A stretch of 64,000 nucleotides of DNA, from NCBI GenBank assembly GCA_001600355.1, contig BCJU01000001.1, positions 3,431,178-3,495,177 on the forward strand, given 5' to 3'. Position numbers and translations under genes: made by a program. This DNA comes from Meira nashicola (lineage: Eukaryota; Basidiomycota; Exobasidiomycetes; Exobasidiales; Brachybasidiaceae). The notes below the pieces were generated by a model. That model was not told where the DNA came from. It was given only the letters and a program-made list of their open reading frames with translations, and did no database searches. This document shows, piece after piece, positions 22,218 to 31,457 of the stretch. Every line of letters begins with the position of its first letter. Position 1 is the first letter of the stretch.

Positions 22218-23318
22218 ATGGTACTCGAAGCAACGATGGTTGTCATTGACAATTCTGAATGGATGAGAAATGGGGACTATATGCCAACTAGGTGGGATGC
22301 ACAATCTGATGCAGTTAATATCGTCTTTGATGTAAAGACGAATTCAAATCCTGAAAGCCGCGTTGGATTGATCACAATGGCGGGTAAACGTGCTGAACTT
22401 CTTGCTTCTCTCACTCAAGATATTGGCAAAATGATTGGCGCTCTTCATTCTAGTCAATTAGGTGGCCAATCCGATATCGCAAGCGGAATTAATATCGCTC
22501 AATTAGCTTTGAAACATCGGGAAAACAAATCTTTACGTCAACGAATTCTTGTCTTTGTTGGATCGCCAATTCCAGATTCTGAAGCTGATTTGATCAAATT
22601 GGGAAAAAAATTGAAGAAAAATAACGTTGCAGTTGATATTATTAACTTTGGCGAAATTGAAGAAAATGAGTCAAAATTGAACGCATTCGTCGAAAACGTT
22701 AATAGTGGAGAAAACTCTCATTTACTCACAGTACCTGCCAGCCACAAATTGTTATCAGATCAAATCATTTCTTCGCCCATTTTGATGGAATCTGATGGTG
22801 CCGGACCTTCAAATTCAGGTGCTGCTGCAGGAGGATCTGGATCCTCAAATCAATTCGAATTTGGAGTCGATCCAAGTATGGACCCGGAACTTGCTATGGC
22901 TCTACGTATGTCGTTAGAGGAAGAACAAGCACGTCAGCGAGCTGCTGAAGGAGGAAGCGCTCCAACTGAATTACCAACAGTATCAGAAAGTGCAAATGAG
23001 AGCTCATCTGCCGTTTTAGAATCAACAACGAAATTGCCAAGTGCGGGATCGCTCGTTCTTCCAGGTGCAGATGCAATTACTGGTGCAGGGAATGCTGCTT
23101 TGGATGAAGGTGAAGATGCAATGTTACAACAAGCGATAGCTTTGTCACGCGGTAATCAGGCTGGTGAAGTAGATGCAAAGGAAAATATGGACATCGATAC
23201 AAAGCATCAAGAACAAGATGAAGATGAAGAGATGGACGAGGAAGAGGCAATCGCACGAGCTATTGAAATGAGTCTAAAGGGTCAAAATGACCGGCCGACG
23301 GGTGAGGGTAGTAAATAG
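22218..23318 (+). CDS. RPN10: 26S proteasome ubiquitin receptor Rpn10
   Basis: A single exon encodes 366 residues. Rpn10 captures polyubiquitinated substrates at the base-lid junction of the proteasome. The N-terminal von Willebrand A domain spans residues 1-190 (VVIDNSEWMRNGDYMPTRW, SDIASGINIAQLALKHR, LVFVGSP). Three ubiquitin-interacting motifs follow: residues 221-240 (DPELAMALRMSLEEE), 299-312 (EDAMLQQAIALSRG) and 341-354 (EEEAIARAIEMSLKG). Budding yeast has one such motif, so three is the longer, animal-like arrangement. The gene lies immediately left of the mating-type region and marks its boundary. Confidence 0.96.
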   Translation: MVLEATMVVIDNSEWMRNGDYMPTRWDAQSDAVNIVFDVKTNSNPESRVGLITMAGKRAELLASLTQDIGKMIGALHSSQLGGQSDIASGINIAQLALKHRENKSLRQRILVFVGSPIPDSEADLIKLGKKLKKNNVAVDIINFGEIEENESKLNAFVENVNSGENSHLLTVPASHKLLSDQIISSPILMESDGAGPSNSGAAAGGSGSSNQFEFGVDPSMDPELAMALRMSLEEEQARQRAAEGGSAPTELPTVSESANESSSAVLESTTKLPSAGSLVLPGADAITGAGNAALDEGEDAMLQQAIALSRGNQAGEVDAKENMDIDTKHQEQDEDEEMDEEEAIARAIEMSLKGQNDRPTGEGSK

Positions 23319-23742
23319 AGTGGAAGCAATCATATGTAGCGAATACTAGGCATTACTAAATTTGATCTCTCATCATCTTTTGCGAGATAGTCTGGCTTCG
23401 TCTCTAAGTAATGATTGAAATCTTGCTGATGGTGCTCTTTCACGCTTCAGACTTATTCGAAATACTTTCAATGACTTTCTTTGACATCTGTTTCAAAGAT
23501 CTTACTTTCGAAAGCTCGGGTTTGACATCACTCCATAAAAAACAGACTGGCATGCATTTCCAATAAGATCAATATATTGAGTTATCAAGAGGAAAGGGGA
23601 ATCCAGGAGGCTCGCGGCACGCTAGAGCGGCGCAGAAGCTAGGTATTCAAGGATTGAAAAAGGTTGACCCTGTTAGCCGGATGCAGGGTGAGATCTTTGT
23701 CATGGTCTTCTCGGCTCACAGATTGTACTTGTTGATTTTACA
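23319..23742. other. Intergenic between RPN10 and the pheromone gene
   Basis: A 424-bp stretch between the convergent 3' ends of RPN10 and the pheromone precursor. It holds both 3' ends and a short G+C-rich patch (GGCTCGCGGCACGCTAGAGC near 23609). No gene is recognised on either strand. Confidence 0.4.
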
Positions 23743-23951
23743 TCAGAGAACAACGCATGTTGGTTGTAATGGAGATCCAGGGCTGATGAACACGTATGAT
23801 AGGGATAGTGAAAATGCAGAAGAGACTTTGATAAGTAACATACTTATACCAAAAATACAATGAACACTCACTTGGACTCGAAATCAACTGGAGCACTAGG
23901 AATGTTGTCACCTGGCATATCGGCTTGAGCTGTTGCGAATGTGGGGTACAT
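23743..23951 (-). CDS. Candidate lipopeptide mating pheromone precursor (a-factor/mfa type)
   Basis: Two exons (23872-23951, 23743-23782) encode 39 residues. Exon 1 begins ATG at 23951 and reads MYPTFATAQADMPG, then DNIPSAPVDFES. A GTGAGT donor and CAG acceptor remove an 89-nt intron in phase 2, after which the frame reads NPGSPLQPTCVVL and stops. The C-terminal CVVL is a CAAX prenylation box directly before the stop. Total length, the short N-terminal leader and the Pro/Ser-rich middle resemble smut Mfa precursors of about 40 residues. The gene diverges from a STE3 receptor across a spacer full of pheromone response elements. Leu at the last position is unusual, since most basidiomycete precursors end in Ala or similar; in other eukaryotes Leu favours geranylgeranyl transfer. 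Unspliced, the frame ends two codons past the donor, so only the spliced form carries the CAAX box. Confidence 0.82.
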
Positions 23952-24088
23952 TTTTATTTGTTCTGATGTTCGAGTGAGGGTGTCGATGAGGGGAATAGAT
24001 TATTCTCCTGTTCAAGGCATGTTTTTATACCTTTTTCCATACCTCTCTTTTTTGTCGTTTCCTCATACGCCTTATATCATTTCGCACT

Positions 24089-24097
24089 TCCCTTTGT
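24089..24097 (-). promoter_or_regulatory. Pheromone response element near the pheromone gene
   Basis: An exact ACAAAGGGA on the minus strand, 138 bp before the pheromone start codon. This nonamer is the Prf1 binding site in Ustilago maydis mating genes. Confidence 0.7.
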
Positions 24098-24221
24098 TCC
24101 CGCATTTGCTTTCCCTTCCTTGATTTCGCTACAGGACTCAGGAGAAGAAAGGGAGTAAAGGAATAATGTGTAATAGAAGAACTGAGAAATTTGATAGAAA
24201 GGGATAAACAGTAATAAGTAA

Positions 24222-24230
24222 ACAAAGGGA
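24222..24230 (+). promoter_or_regulatory. Pheromone response element, opposite orientation
   Basis: An exact ACAAAGGGA on the plus strand, midway between the pheromone gene and the element array. It is the only copy in this spacer in the plus orientation. Confidence 0.65.
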
Positions 24231-24360
24231 AGTTTAGAGGAGATAGAAGAACAAATTAAAATAATTGACTAAAAAGTGAAGGGGAAGTGAAGGAGGGGTT
24301 TTTTTATTTGACCATATTTCCTTTGTTCACTTTTATTCCCTTTATTCAGTTCAATTTTAT

Positions 24361-24705
24361 TCCCTTTGTTCATTCCCTTTGTTCATTCCCTTTGTTCATT
24401 CCCTTTGTTCATTCCCTTTGTTCATTCCCTTTGTTCATTCCCTTTATTCCCTCTATTCAGTTCAGTCTTATTCCCTTTGTTCATTCCCTTTATTCCCTTT
24501 GTTCAATCCCTTTATTCCCTTTATCTATTCCCTTTGTTCAATCCCTTTGTTCCTTCCCTTGGTTCCCTTTGTTTTCACTTTTATTCCTTTGTTCTCGCTT
24601 TTATTTCCTTTAGTCGCGCCCTTAGTTCAATTTACACTACTTAATTAATTTCCTTCGTCCCCGTTTAATCCCTTTGTTCTACTTCTATTCCCTAAATCCC
24701 TTTGT
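24361..24705 (-). repeat. Array of 13 pheromone response elements built on a 13-bp tandem repeat
   Basis: Thirteen exact copies of ACAAAGGGA (read as TCCCTTTGT on the plus strand) start at 24361, 24374, 24387, 24400, 24413, 24426, 24472, 24494, 24529, 24542, 24564, 24669 and 24697. The first six are spaced exactly 13 bp apart as repeats of TCCCTTTGTTCAT. Between and after them are degenerate units such as TCCCTTTAT and TCCCTTGGT. All copies have the same orientation. The array ends 170 bp before the receptor start codon and about 410 bp before that of the divergent pheromone gene. It is best read as a shared upstream activating region that has expanded by replication slippage. Overlapping open frames through it are a by-product of the repeat. 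Confidence 0.85.
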
Positions 24706-24857
24706 CTAGTCTACTTTTATTCCCTTTTGACGTCTATTTTTTAATTCGGTTCCATTAGCGTAAATTAGTGTGTTATAATTCAACAAACAGATAGACAGAC
24801 TGGTCTTACATTCTCGCATTAATTTACGAGCCGAAATAAGCTAAAATCCTAGAATAC

Positions 24858-24865
24858 TATATAAG
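24858..24865 (+). promoter_or_regulatory. TATA box of the STE3 receptor gene
   Basis: TATATAAG lies only 10 bp before the first in-frame ATG (24875) and 52 bp before the second (24917). If transcription starts the usual 25-60 bp downstream of a TATA box, the first ATG would often be missing from the mRNA and translation would start at 24917. Confidence 0.55.
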
Positions 24866-24874
24866 GAGAACCTA

Positions 24875-26547
24875 ATGTGGACCTATCAGCCTTCTCATCA
24901 AGTTGAGATACCCATCATGTCGCAAAATTCAGTCACGATCGCCTTTGGCGTGCTCGCCATTATTGTTGCTACGTTGCTTCTTCTCATACTTCCTTATCAT
25001 ATCAAAGTACGCAATGCTGGTGAGTGCTTATTTCTGAGATATATGACGAACATAATTACTGACATTTTTACTTCACTTTAGGAATTTTGATCGTAAGTTT
25101 AAAGAGGAGTATTACTTTGTTAAATTTACTAATAATTTACTTTTTTGTCTTTGATAGATGGTATTTTGGGGCATTCTTGGTAATTCAACACAAGCAATCA
25201 CCGCTTTTATATTTGCAGATTACAACAGAAATGTTGGAGAAAGTATATTGAGATGGTGCGATTTTGGTAAGTAAGCTGTTCATATTTGGGGGGAAAACAA
25301 AGAAAATAGAATTTATCACTCAATATTCTTTATTGAAAATTCACAGCTGGAGCAGTACAATACATTTATCCCTTTGGATTTTCTGCGGGAATGTTTGCTT
25401 TATTAAGGAAATTGGAGAATATTGCCTCTACCCGTCAAGTTTCACAAACTGTACAAGACAAAAGAAGATCGTTAATGATCGATATCTTTATAGGCATAAT
25501 TTGTCCAATTCTTCTCGTACCATTACGTTTTATCGTTCAAGGTCATCGATCTGACGTTATAATTGGAATGATGTGCATAACTCCTCTCTATGCATCCGTA
25601 CCGGCTCTATTTTTATCTCAATTGCCACCTTTATTACTAGCAACAAGTAATGCTATTTTAGCAGGTACGTGAAAATGATACTTCTTTTTAAAGTAATTAC
25701 GCAGTGTATTGATCAACAATTTCTCTTTTGTATAGCCATCGTACTTCACTGGTTCATTCTTAGAAGACGACAATTTAGCGCTTTGCTACATTCGAGCGGA
25801 ACTGGACTTACAAAAAAGCGTTATATTCGTTTGATGTTGCTATCGTTTATGGAAATTTTGATGACATGGCCATTAAATATTTACGTTTTCGCTTATAATA
25901 TAAAATATGTCCGATTTCAACCATACAAAAACTGGAATTATGTTCATGAAGGATTTGGTATGGTATACTTTCTACCTTATGAAGGAAATATAATCGCCAC
26001 AAAAGCTGCTCTTGAAATTGGAAGATGGGCTGGCGTTGCTGCTGGAATCGTTTTCTTTGGCTTTTTTGGTTTATCAAAACAAGTGAGTGCTTTAAAACTT
26101 TTCTTTTTTACATTTCATGTTTAACGCATTCTTCTTTATTTTTACAGTCTTGGTCGGAAAGTTTTACAATCATCGGACGATTTACACAAAAAGTGGCAAC
26201 CGGTTGCAAATCTTTTAAGATTAAGAATATGCATGGCTTCTCAGGCAAAAATCAGTAAGTAATATGACCTGATATAATTTCCACAATCATGCTAAATTAA
26301 CACATCTTCACACTTTTATTGCAACAGAAATGCTATCAACGATTTAAATCGTCCCAATATTAGCGAAGACATTGTTCAATTTCCTTCAATCAATGCAACG
26401 GATAAATTATATACTTATCCTAATTCTCCATCCACCAAAGATTTTGTTGATGATATGGAACTTCAAGAAGATCATTTCAAATCACCATCAACAAACATTT
26501 ATATCTCTTCTGAACGTTTCACATATTCTTCCGGTTCACCCGTCTAA
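24875..26547 (+). CDS. STE3: STE3-type lipopeptide pheromone receptor (complete)
   Basis: Seven exons (24875-25019, 25082-25092, 25158-25266, 25347-25664, 25736-26082, 26148-26254, 26328-26547) encode 418 residues; all introns are GT-AG and in phase. This is a class D seven-helix GPCR for farnesylated peptide pheromone. Helix 1 is VLAIIVATLLLLILPYHI (residues 26-43); helix 2 follows the 11-nt exon GILI. Helix 3 is in AVQYIYPFGFSAGMFALL, then the conserved cytosolic loop KLENIASTRQVS with DKRR. Later landmarks are PLRFIVQGHR, LRRRQFSALL, KKRYIRLM, the NWNYVHEGF motif and helix 7 ending FFGFFGL. A hydrophilic tail of about 110 residues ends SSGSPV. Starting at 24917 would give 404 residues and a shorter outside leader, as is usual for STE3. 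It diverges from the pheromone gene. Confidence 0.95.
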
Positions 26548-26650
26548 ATTTTTCCATGCAATATATACCCTTATATTTTACCTAACAAGGATACCAGATT
26601 GTCTGTCATTGTGTGTGTGTCATAGAAAAGGAGAGCGGGGAGCATATCAG

Positions 26651-26672
26651 ACGCGCAACGCGTCCGACGCGC
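26651..26672. promoter_or_regulatory. MCB-like cluster upstream of MRC1
   Basis: ACGCGC (26651-26656), ACGCGT (26658-26663) and ACGCGC (26667-26672) lie about 100 bp before the MRC1 start. The cluster stands out in A+T-rich surroundings and fits MBF-type G1/S regulation of a replication gene. Confidence 0.5.
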
Positions 26673-26768
26673 CTGTCATGATTTTAATTGAATTAATGTG
26701 TCATTTGAGTTGTGTTGCTGTTTTGGTCTATTTGAATTGTGGTTTCTTCTCTCTTTATCATTATCAAG

Positions 26769-29700
26769 ATGACCACAAACGCATATTTCGGTTCCACTTT
26801 GACGGAAAGTGAAGGCTCTTCTCCACCACGTACTGTTTTATTTAGTAGCTCTCCCCGTAAAGACATACTTTATACTATGTCTATTACTCGTAATCGCGAC
26901 GATCACAATAACTTAGAGGCAACTTCTAGGCCAACTTCAATAAGTTCAGACAATGAAGAGAGCGAGAGTAACTCAAACACAAAAAAAGTTTCTATGAAGG
27001 GTCAAAAGAGTATTTTACTCAGTGATGAAGATAGTGAAGATGAAGGCAGAGCATCATCTGATAGTGAAGAAGATGGAATAGCATTCTTGAATCGATTTCG
27101 TCAAAAACAAGCCAATTCAGGTTTTATCAATGAAGTTATTGACAAGGCAAACCCTTTCTCCGATTCAATCATTGATCCTTCAAGATTAGTTCCTCAACCT
27201 CATGCTTCTTCCATTTTCTCAGGATCACTTTCAGAATTGAGTTCTACACAACAGAATATAGAGGCAAACACAAGTGATCAAGATGTAAATCACCCATCAT
27301 CTTCTAGTCATCATCATCTTAGGCCGGATGATATTTCTCTTTTCCTTTCCAGTAATGATTCTGCACTCAATCGAGCAGAGCGATCTGCATTACAGGAAGA
27401 AGGATTATATAGGACTGAAGCAGAGAAACGAGCTGAGCAAGATCATAAACGAGCAGAGCGCAGATCAGCTATGGAACGATTGGCTGCAAAATCACGCAAA
27501 GTAGATGATAATCATAGTGAACGGGAGAGCAGTGTGCCGACAGAAGATCACATTACATCTACTTCTGATAAAGATGCAAGTATCGAACGCATCTCGAAAA
27601 AACAACGCAAGAAAAGCAAAAAAGTGGGAGATAAAGTAAGAACAAGGACACTCAATCTTGGTCCGGAATTGGACGTAGGGGGAATTCTTTCGAGTGAAGA
27701 TGAGGATGTCAGACCATCGACTTCTGTTGCTGAGAAGCAAGTTCGACCTCTTTCGAAAAAAGATCTTGATGAAATGAATCGTGTACAAGCTCGAATTGAA
27801 CGAGAAAAGCGCATTTCTAGTACTCGAGTCCGACAAGCACCGAGGGAGAGAAAACGGTTTGGTATTCACGATCTTTTAGCCAAGATTGGAAACAGTGAAG
27901 CTGATCGAAAACAGGCCCTACCGCTTACAAAGCTTGAGAGAACCATACCTTCGCGTCAAAGCTGTACATCGCCAAGCTCTGATCCAATTGAAGCATACTC
28001 GGACAATGATGAAATTAATGTGGATCAAAAAACTGTACCAGTCCAACCGCCTTCTCGCCCCTTTTATGCGCAAATCAAAGATCGCAAAACTACAGGACTG
28101 GTTGATGATGATGACGATATTGACTTATTTGAGAGCGAAAATTTGATTGAGAAAGCACTACGTCAAAGTGAAAAAAGAGATCGATGGCGCCAATGGCAAG
28201 AACGGAAGAAAGCTGTTTTGAAAGACACTATCGCCAGCGGGAAAGGTACTGAAAACGTTGACGAGGACGATATCGAGCTTTATCGAGATGTTGATAAAGC
28301 AATAACTGTTACAGCCAATACTTCACATCAAAACGACATGCACAGCCGAACGCCAGATTCTCGCTTAGGTCATTCTGAGGGACCTCGAATGTTGGTTGGA
28401 GTTGGTATTGATCCGCTAGATGAAAATGAATCTGCAATGGCCATTTCTACACAACAAATTCAACGTTTTGGGCGCTTGATCGGGCAAAAGGATCAACAGA
28501 AAAGTTCAAAGGATACAATCGCAAGCGCAATAAATACCGAAAAATTATCGAACAAGCCAAAATTACACGAACGAACAAAAGATCAATTTAAAGGAACGAA
28601 AACTGTTGATCTTCAAGCATATATTATGCACAAAATGGAACGGCAAAATATTGAGTCGCGAAAGGGTAAAGGTTTGAAGCAAAAAGTAGCAGATGACAAT
28701 ACAAAAATTAGTGAATCTGAAAAGCAAGACATTGCAACGCTCATTGAGAATTTGCAAAAGAATGTTCAAGATACGGATCATCAGAATGGCGAAAAGAATG
28801 GAGATGATGACGACGAAGATGATACTGAATATACACCTGAAGGTGATGATCAAGAGCAAGAGATGGAGCATGATTATGGGAGTGGCTATGAAAGCGGAGG
28901 ATTTGACTCAAGCGTGGAAGATACAAACGTCATCAGTGAACGAATCAATACCGATGATGCTGAAGGATCGCTTGCTTCAGATAGCGAAGAAGAAGACATA
29001 ACTCTCAAGCCAAGGGAAACACAAAAGTCCAGAAAGCATCAACACAATCGCGTTGTTTTAGACGAAGATGACAACGATGAAAGTCTTTCTTTGTCTGGAC
29101 AGAAAGAAAGTTTGCATGCTCTTTCGCCTGCAATTGAAATCATGGATGGTGAAAAAGTAGTTCAAGAAGGAACAAACAAGCAAATGACATCAACATTGAT
29201 CAATGCTAGTCAAAAGGATAGAGATATTTCAGCTGTTTTCGGTCAATTTTTTGAAGACACACAATCTGATGCGCCTTTGCAAAGTGATAGTTTTAAAGTC
29301 CTGTCAATGAACGGACAAGATGGAGCTGGATTCACCCAATTCTTTGAGCAAGGTACGCCAATGAAAAGTTCATCAAGAAATGATTTGATGCCACCTCCTA
29401 CAATGAGCGCAAAAGGTTTCAATCTTAATCAAGCTTCCGATCAGGATGGATTTGCTGCTCTTCGAAAAGCTCAAGCTTCACAAGCAAAGTTGATTGATGA
29501 TGATCCGTTTGACTTACCTGCATTGGATGATATCCTTTTGCCTGAACAACAAGATGCGAACCTTGAATTAGAATTGGAAGCGATGCGGGCAGAAGAAGAA
29601 GAACGTATTCTTCGTCTTAAAAGTACGAATCGATCAGAGAATGGAGTGACATATATTAATAAAGAAGGATTTTTTACTCAGACAAGACCGCAATCTTACA

Positions 29701-31256
29701 GCTTTCAGCTCAGTCAAATGCATTCTCAGGTAGAAAATAGTATTGAAGGTTATCAAGAGACGACGAAAACATCGTTAATGGAAAGTGGAAATGAGATAGA
29801 CAACGATGAAGAAGAGGATGTAATCTTGAACAGCAGGAATAAACGACGATATCGTCGTGCTGTTTCTGCACATGATGAAGAAGGTCAAATGCAAAGAGAT
29901 AGTTTTGATGTTCGACCTGTAGGAAGGAAAGAAATTGAACAAGAACCTATGCACGGTAAACAAACAGCATTTGATATTCTTAGAGAAGGATCTCGTACCA
30001 TCAAAAGAAAAACAGATGACAAAGCGAGAAAAATATTCATTCAAGGTGAAGCCGAAGAATCAGATGGTGATTCTGAAGATGGAGATGAGAAAAATGCAAA
30101 GAAAGGCAAAAACAAAGGAAGGCATGGTGGATTAGAGGGTGTTTTCAGTGATCAAGAAGATCAAAATTCAGGCGAAGAAGAAGACGATGATGAAGAAGAA
30201 GATGGACAAGATCTTGAGGATTTGATCGATGAACAAAAGGACGAAAATGAAGCTGAAAAGGATATTTTGGCTCGTGAAAGATATTTGAAAGATGTTGATG
30301 AAGACGAAAAGGCTGCTCTAGCATTACATGAACGCGCAATTCGAGGTGCATTTCGTAATAAACGACGATCTAGAAATCATCAAAATGGTAATTTGGAAGG
30401 ATTTTTGGAAGATGATTATGAAGATGATTGGCTACAAAAGCTGGCCAAGAATCCATATGGAAATATAGCCAAAAAGCGTCGATTAGAAGGTAAAGATGGA
30501 ATGGATCTCTTAGCTGGCAAAGAAGATTCACAAGCATTTGTTCGGGAATATCATGATAGTCATCGTGATTCACAACCTTTGGATGCCTATTCATTCCTTA
30601 TGCATGAAGATGAAGATGAAGAAGATGAAGATGCAGATGAAGTGGAAAGTCAACAAAATTCATTCATTTCGCGCAAAGATATACAAGATGCAATAGCTCA
30701 AAAACGAAAGGCAAAGCGCATGGAAGCAAGACGATTGCGTTCTTTAGACGATGAAGTTGAAGCTGAAGAATGGCGTAAAAAGCAAGAAGAAGAAGAGATA
30801 CGTGAAAGAGAACTTCGACGAAATATTGAAAGAGCTCTTTATAATGCAAGTGATGATGAAGATGATGTTCAAGATCAACTTCGTAACACGCACTCTATTG
30901 CTCGATTTAATCTTGACCGTCAAAATGAAGCTACAGAACAAGATGAAGATAAAGAAGACGCATCCCTTGCTTCAGTTTTGCCTGGTGTAGCAACTCGATC
31001 ACACATTTCGGATCGTGAAAAAGCACGATTGGCAAAGCTTGCGAAAGATTTTGAGAACGAACCTGATTGGCAATCGGCAAAAGAGGCAATCCAACGGGTA
31101 CGAGGAAGGCCAACTGCTGCCAAAAATGAAAGTTTAGCAAGTCGTACTTTAGGAGATTCACAATCAAATGGAAAACAAACAAACTCAACATCATCTTCCT
31201 CGAATATTAGGACCCGTCTGCAAGGAGTTATGAGCAGAGAAAATTTATTCTCTTAA
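26769..31256 (+). CDS. MRC1: Replication checkpoint mediator Mrc1 (Claspin-like)
   Basis: A single exon encodes 1495 residues from ATG 26769. Mrc1/Claspin travels with the replisome and relays stalled-fork signals to the checkpoint kinase. The protein is highly charged and mostly disordered, with many SQ/TQ sites for ATR/Mec1-type kinases. It has two short repeated aromatic motifs (VFGQFFEDTQ, FTQFFEQGTP) and LDDILLPEQQD. The family's MRC1-like domain begins near residue 1090 (KIFIQGEAEESDGDSED) and continues through EDLIDEQKDE, FLEDDYEDDWLQKLAKNPYG and AFVREYHDS. Basic-acidic helices follow, then a Ser-rich end. The intron-free frame of 4.5 kb contrasts with the intron-rich receptor beside it. 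It lies between the two receptor genes, so it would be linked to mating type. Confidence 0.85.
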   Translation: MTTNAYFGSTLTESEGSSPPRTVLFSSSPRKDILYTMSITRNRDDHNNLEATSRPTSISSDNEESESNSNTKKVSMKGQKSILLSDEDSEDEGRASSDSEEDGIAFLNRFRQKQANSGFINEVIDKANPFSDSIIDPSRLVPQPHASSIFSGSLSELSSTQQNIEANTSDQDVNHPSSSSHHHLRPDDISLFLSSNDSALNRAERSALQEEGLYRTEAEKRAEQDHKRAERRSAMERLAAKSRKVDDNHSERESSVPTEDHITSTSDKDASIERISKKQRKKSKKVGDKVRTRTLNLGPELDVGGILSSEDEDVRPSTSVAEKQVRPLSKKDLDEMNRVQARIEREKRISSTRVRQAPRERKRFGIHDLLAKIGNSEADRKQALPLTKLERTIPSRQSCTSPSSDPIEAYSDNDEINVDQKTVPVQPPSRPFYAQIKDRKTTGLVDDDDDIDLFESENLIEKALRQSEKRDRWRQWQERKKAVLKDTIASGKGTENVDEDDIELYRDVDKAITVTANTSHQNDMHSRTPDSRLGHSEGPRMLVGVGIDPLDENESAMAISTQQIQRFGRLIGQKDQQKSSKDTIASAINTEKLSNKPKLHERTKDQFKGTKTVDLQAYIMHKMERQNIESRKGKGLKQKVADDNTKISESEKQDIATLIENLQKNVQDTDHQNGEKNGDDDDEDDTEYTPEGDDQEQEMEHDYGSGYESGGFDSSVEDTNVISERINTDDAEGSLASDSEEEDITLKPRETQKSRKHQHNRVVLDEDDNDESLSLSGQKESLHALSPAIEIMDGEKVVQEGTNKQMTSTLINASQKDRDISAVFGQFFEDTQSDAPLQSDSFKVLSMNGQDGAGFTQFFEQGTPMKSSSRNDLMPPPTMSAKGFNLNQASDQDGFAALRKAQASQAKLIDDDPFDLPALDDILLPEQQDANLELELEAMRAEEEERILRLKSTNRSENGVTYINKEGFFTQTRPQSYSFQLSQMHSQVENSIEGYQETTKTSLMESGNEIDNDEEEDVILNSRNKRRYRRAVSAHDEEGQMQRDSFDVRPVGRKEIEQEPMHGKQTAFDILREGSRTIKRKTDDKARKIFIQGEAEESDGDSEDGDEKNAKKGKNKGRHGGLEGVFSDQEDQNSGEEEDDDEEEDGQDLEDLIDEQKDENEAEKDILARERYLKDVDEDEKAALALHERAIRGAFRNKRRSRNHQNGNLEGFLEDDYEDDWLQKLAKNPYGNIAKKRRLEGKDGMDLLAGKEDSQAFVREYHDSHRDSQPLDAYSFLMHEDEDEEDEDADEVESQQNSFISRKDIQDAIAQKRKAKRMEARRLRSLDDEVEAEEWRKKQEEEEIRERELRRNIERALYNASDDEDDVQDQLRNTHSIARFNLDRQNEATEQDEDKEDASLASVLPGVATRSHISDREKARLAKLAKDFENEPDWQSAKEAIQRVRGRPTAAKNESLASRTLGDSQSNGKQTNSTSSSSNIRTRLQGVMSRENLFS

Positions 31257-31457
31257 GATAATTTATATCATAGGAATGTTCTTACCATGTTTAATAAGAC
31301 GGAGACTAAGGAGCGCATTTATTGATTGTATCATTCTGAATCATTTTTAAACTTTAATAATCATGTGGTTGAAGCATTTATCCAATAAGAAATGAATGAA
31401 AAAGAAAGAAGTGGGGTATCTACAATATGGTAATTGAAAAATTGAATCATATTTTGA

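Noticed and set aside
23581..23700. Possible tRNA in the G+C-rich patch after RPN10
   Set aside because: No matching A and B boxes and no cloverleaf could be drawn; the same holds for similar patches near 48345 and 50010.
24361..24439. Possible CRISPR-like repeat array
   Set aside because: The units are 13 bp with no spacers and the genome is eukaryotic; the repeat is explained by response elements.
24287..24648. Three overlapping frames of about 90-108 codons with FIPFVHSLCSFPL repeats
   Set aside because: They are translations of the 13-bp response-element minisatellite in all three frames; composition is set by the DNA repeat, not by protein selection.
26372..26812. 146-codon plus-strand frame between the receptor and MRC1
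   Set aside because: It is an out-of-frame shadow of the receptor's last exon running into the MRC1 leader.
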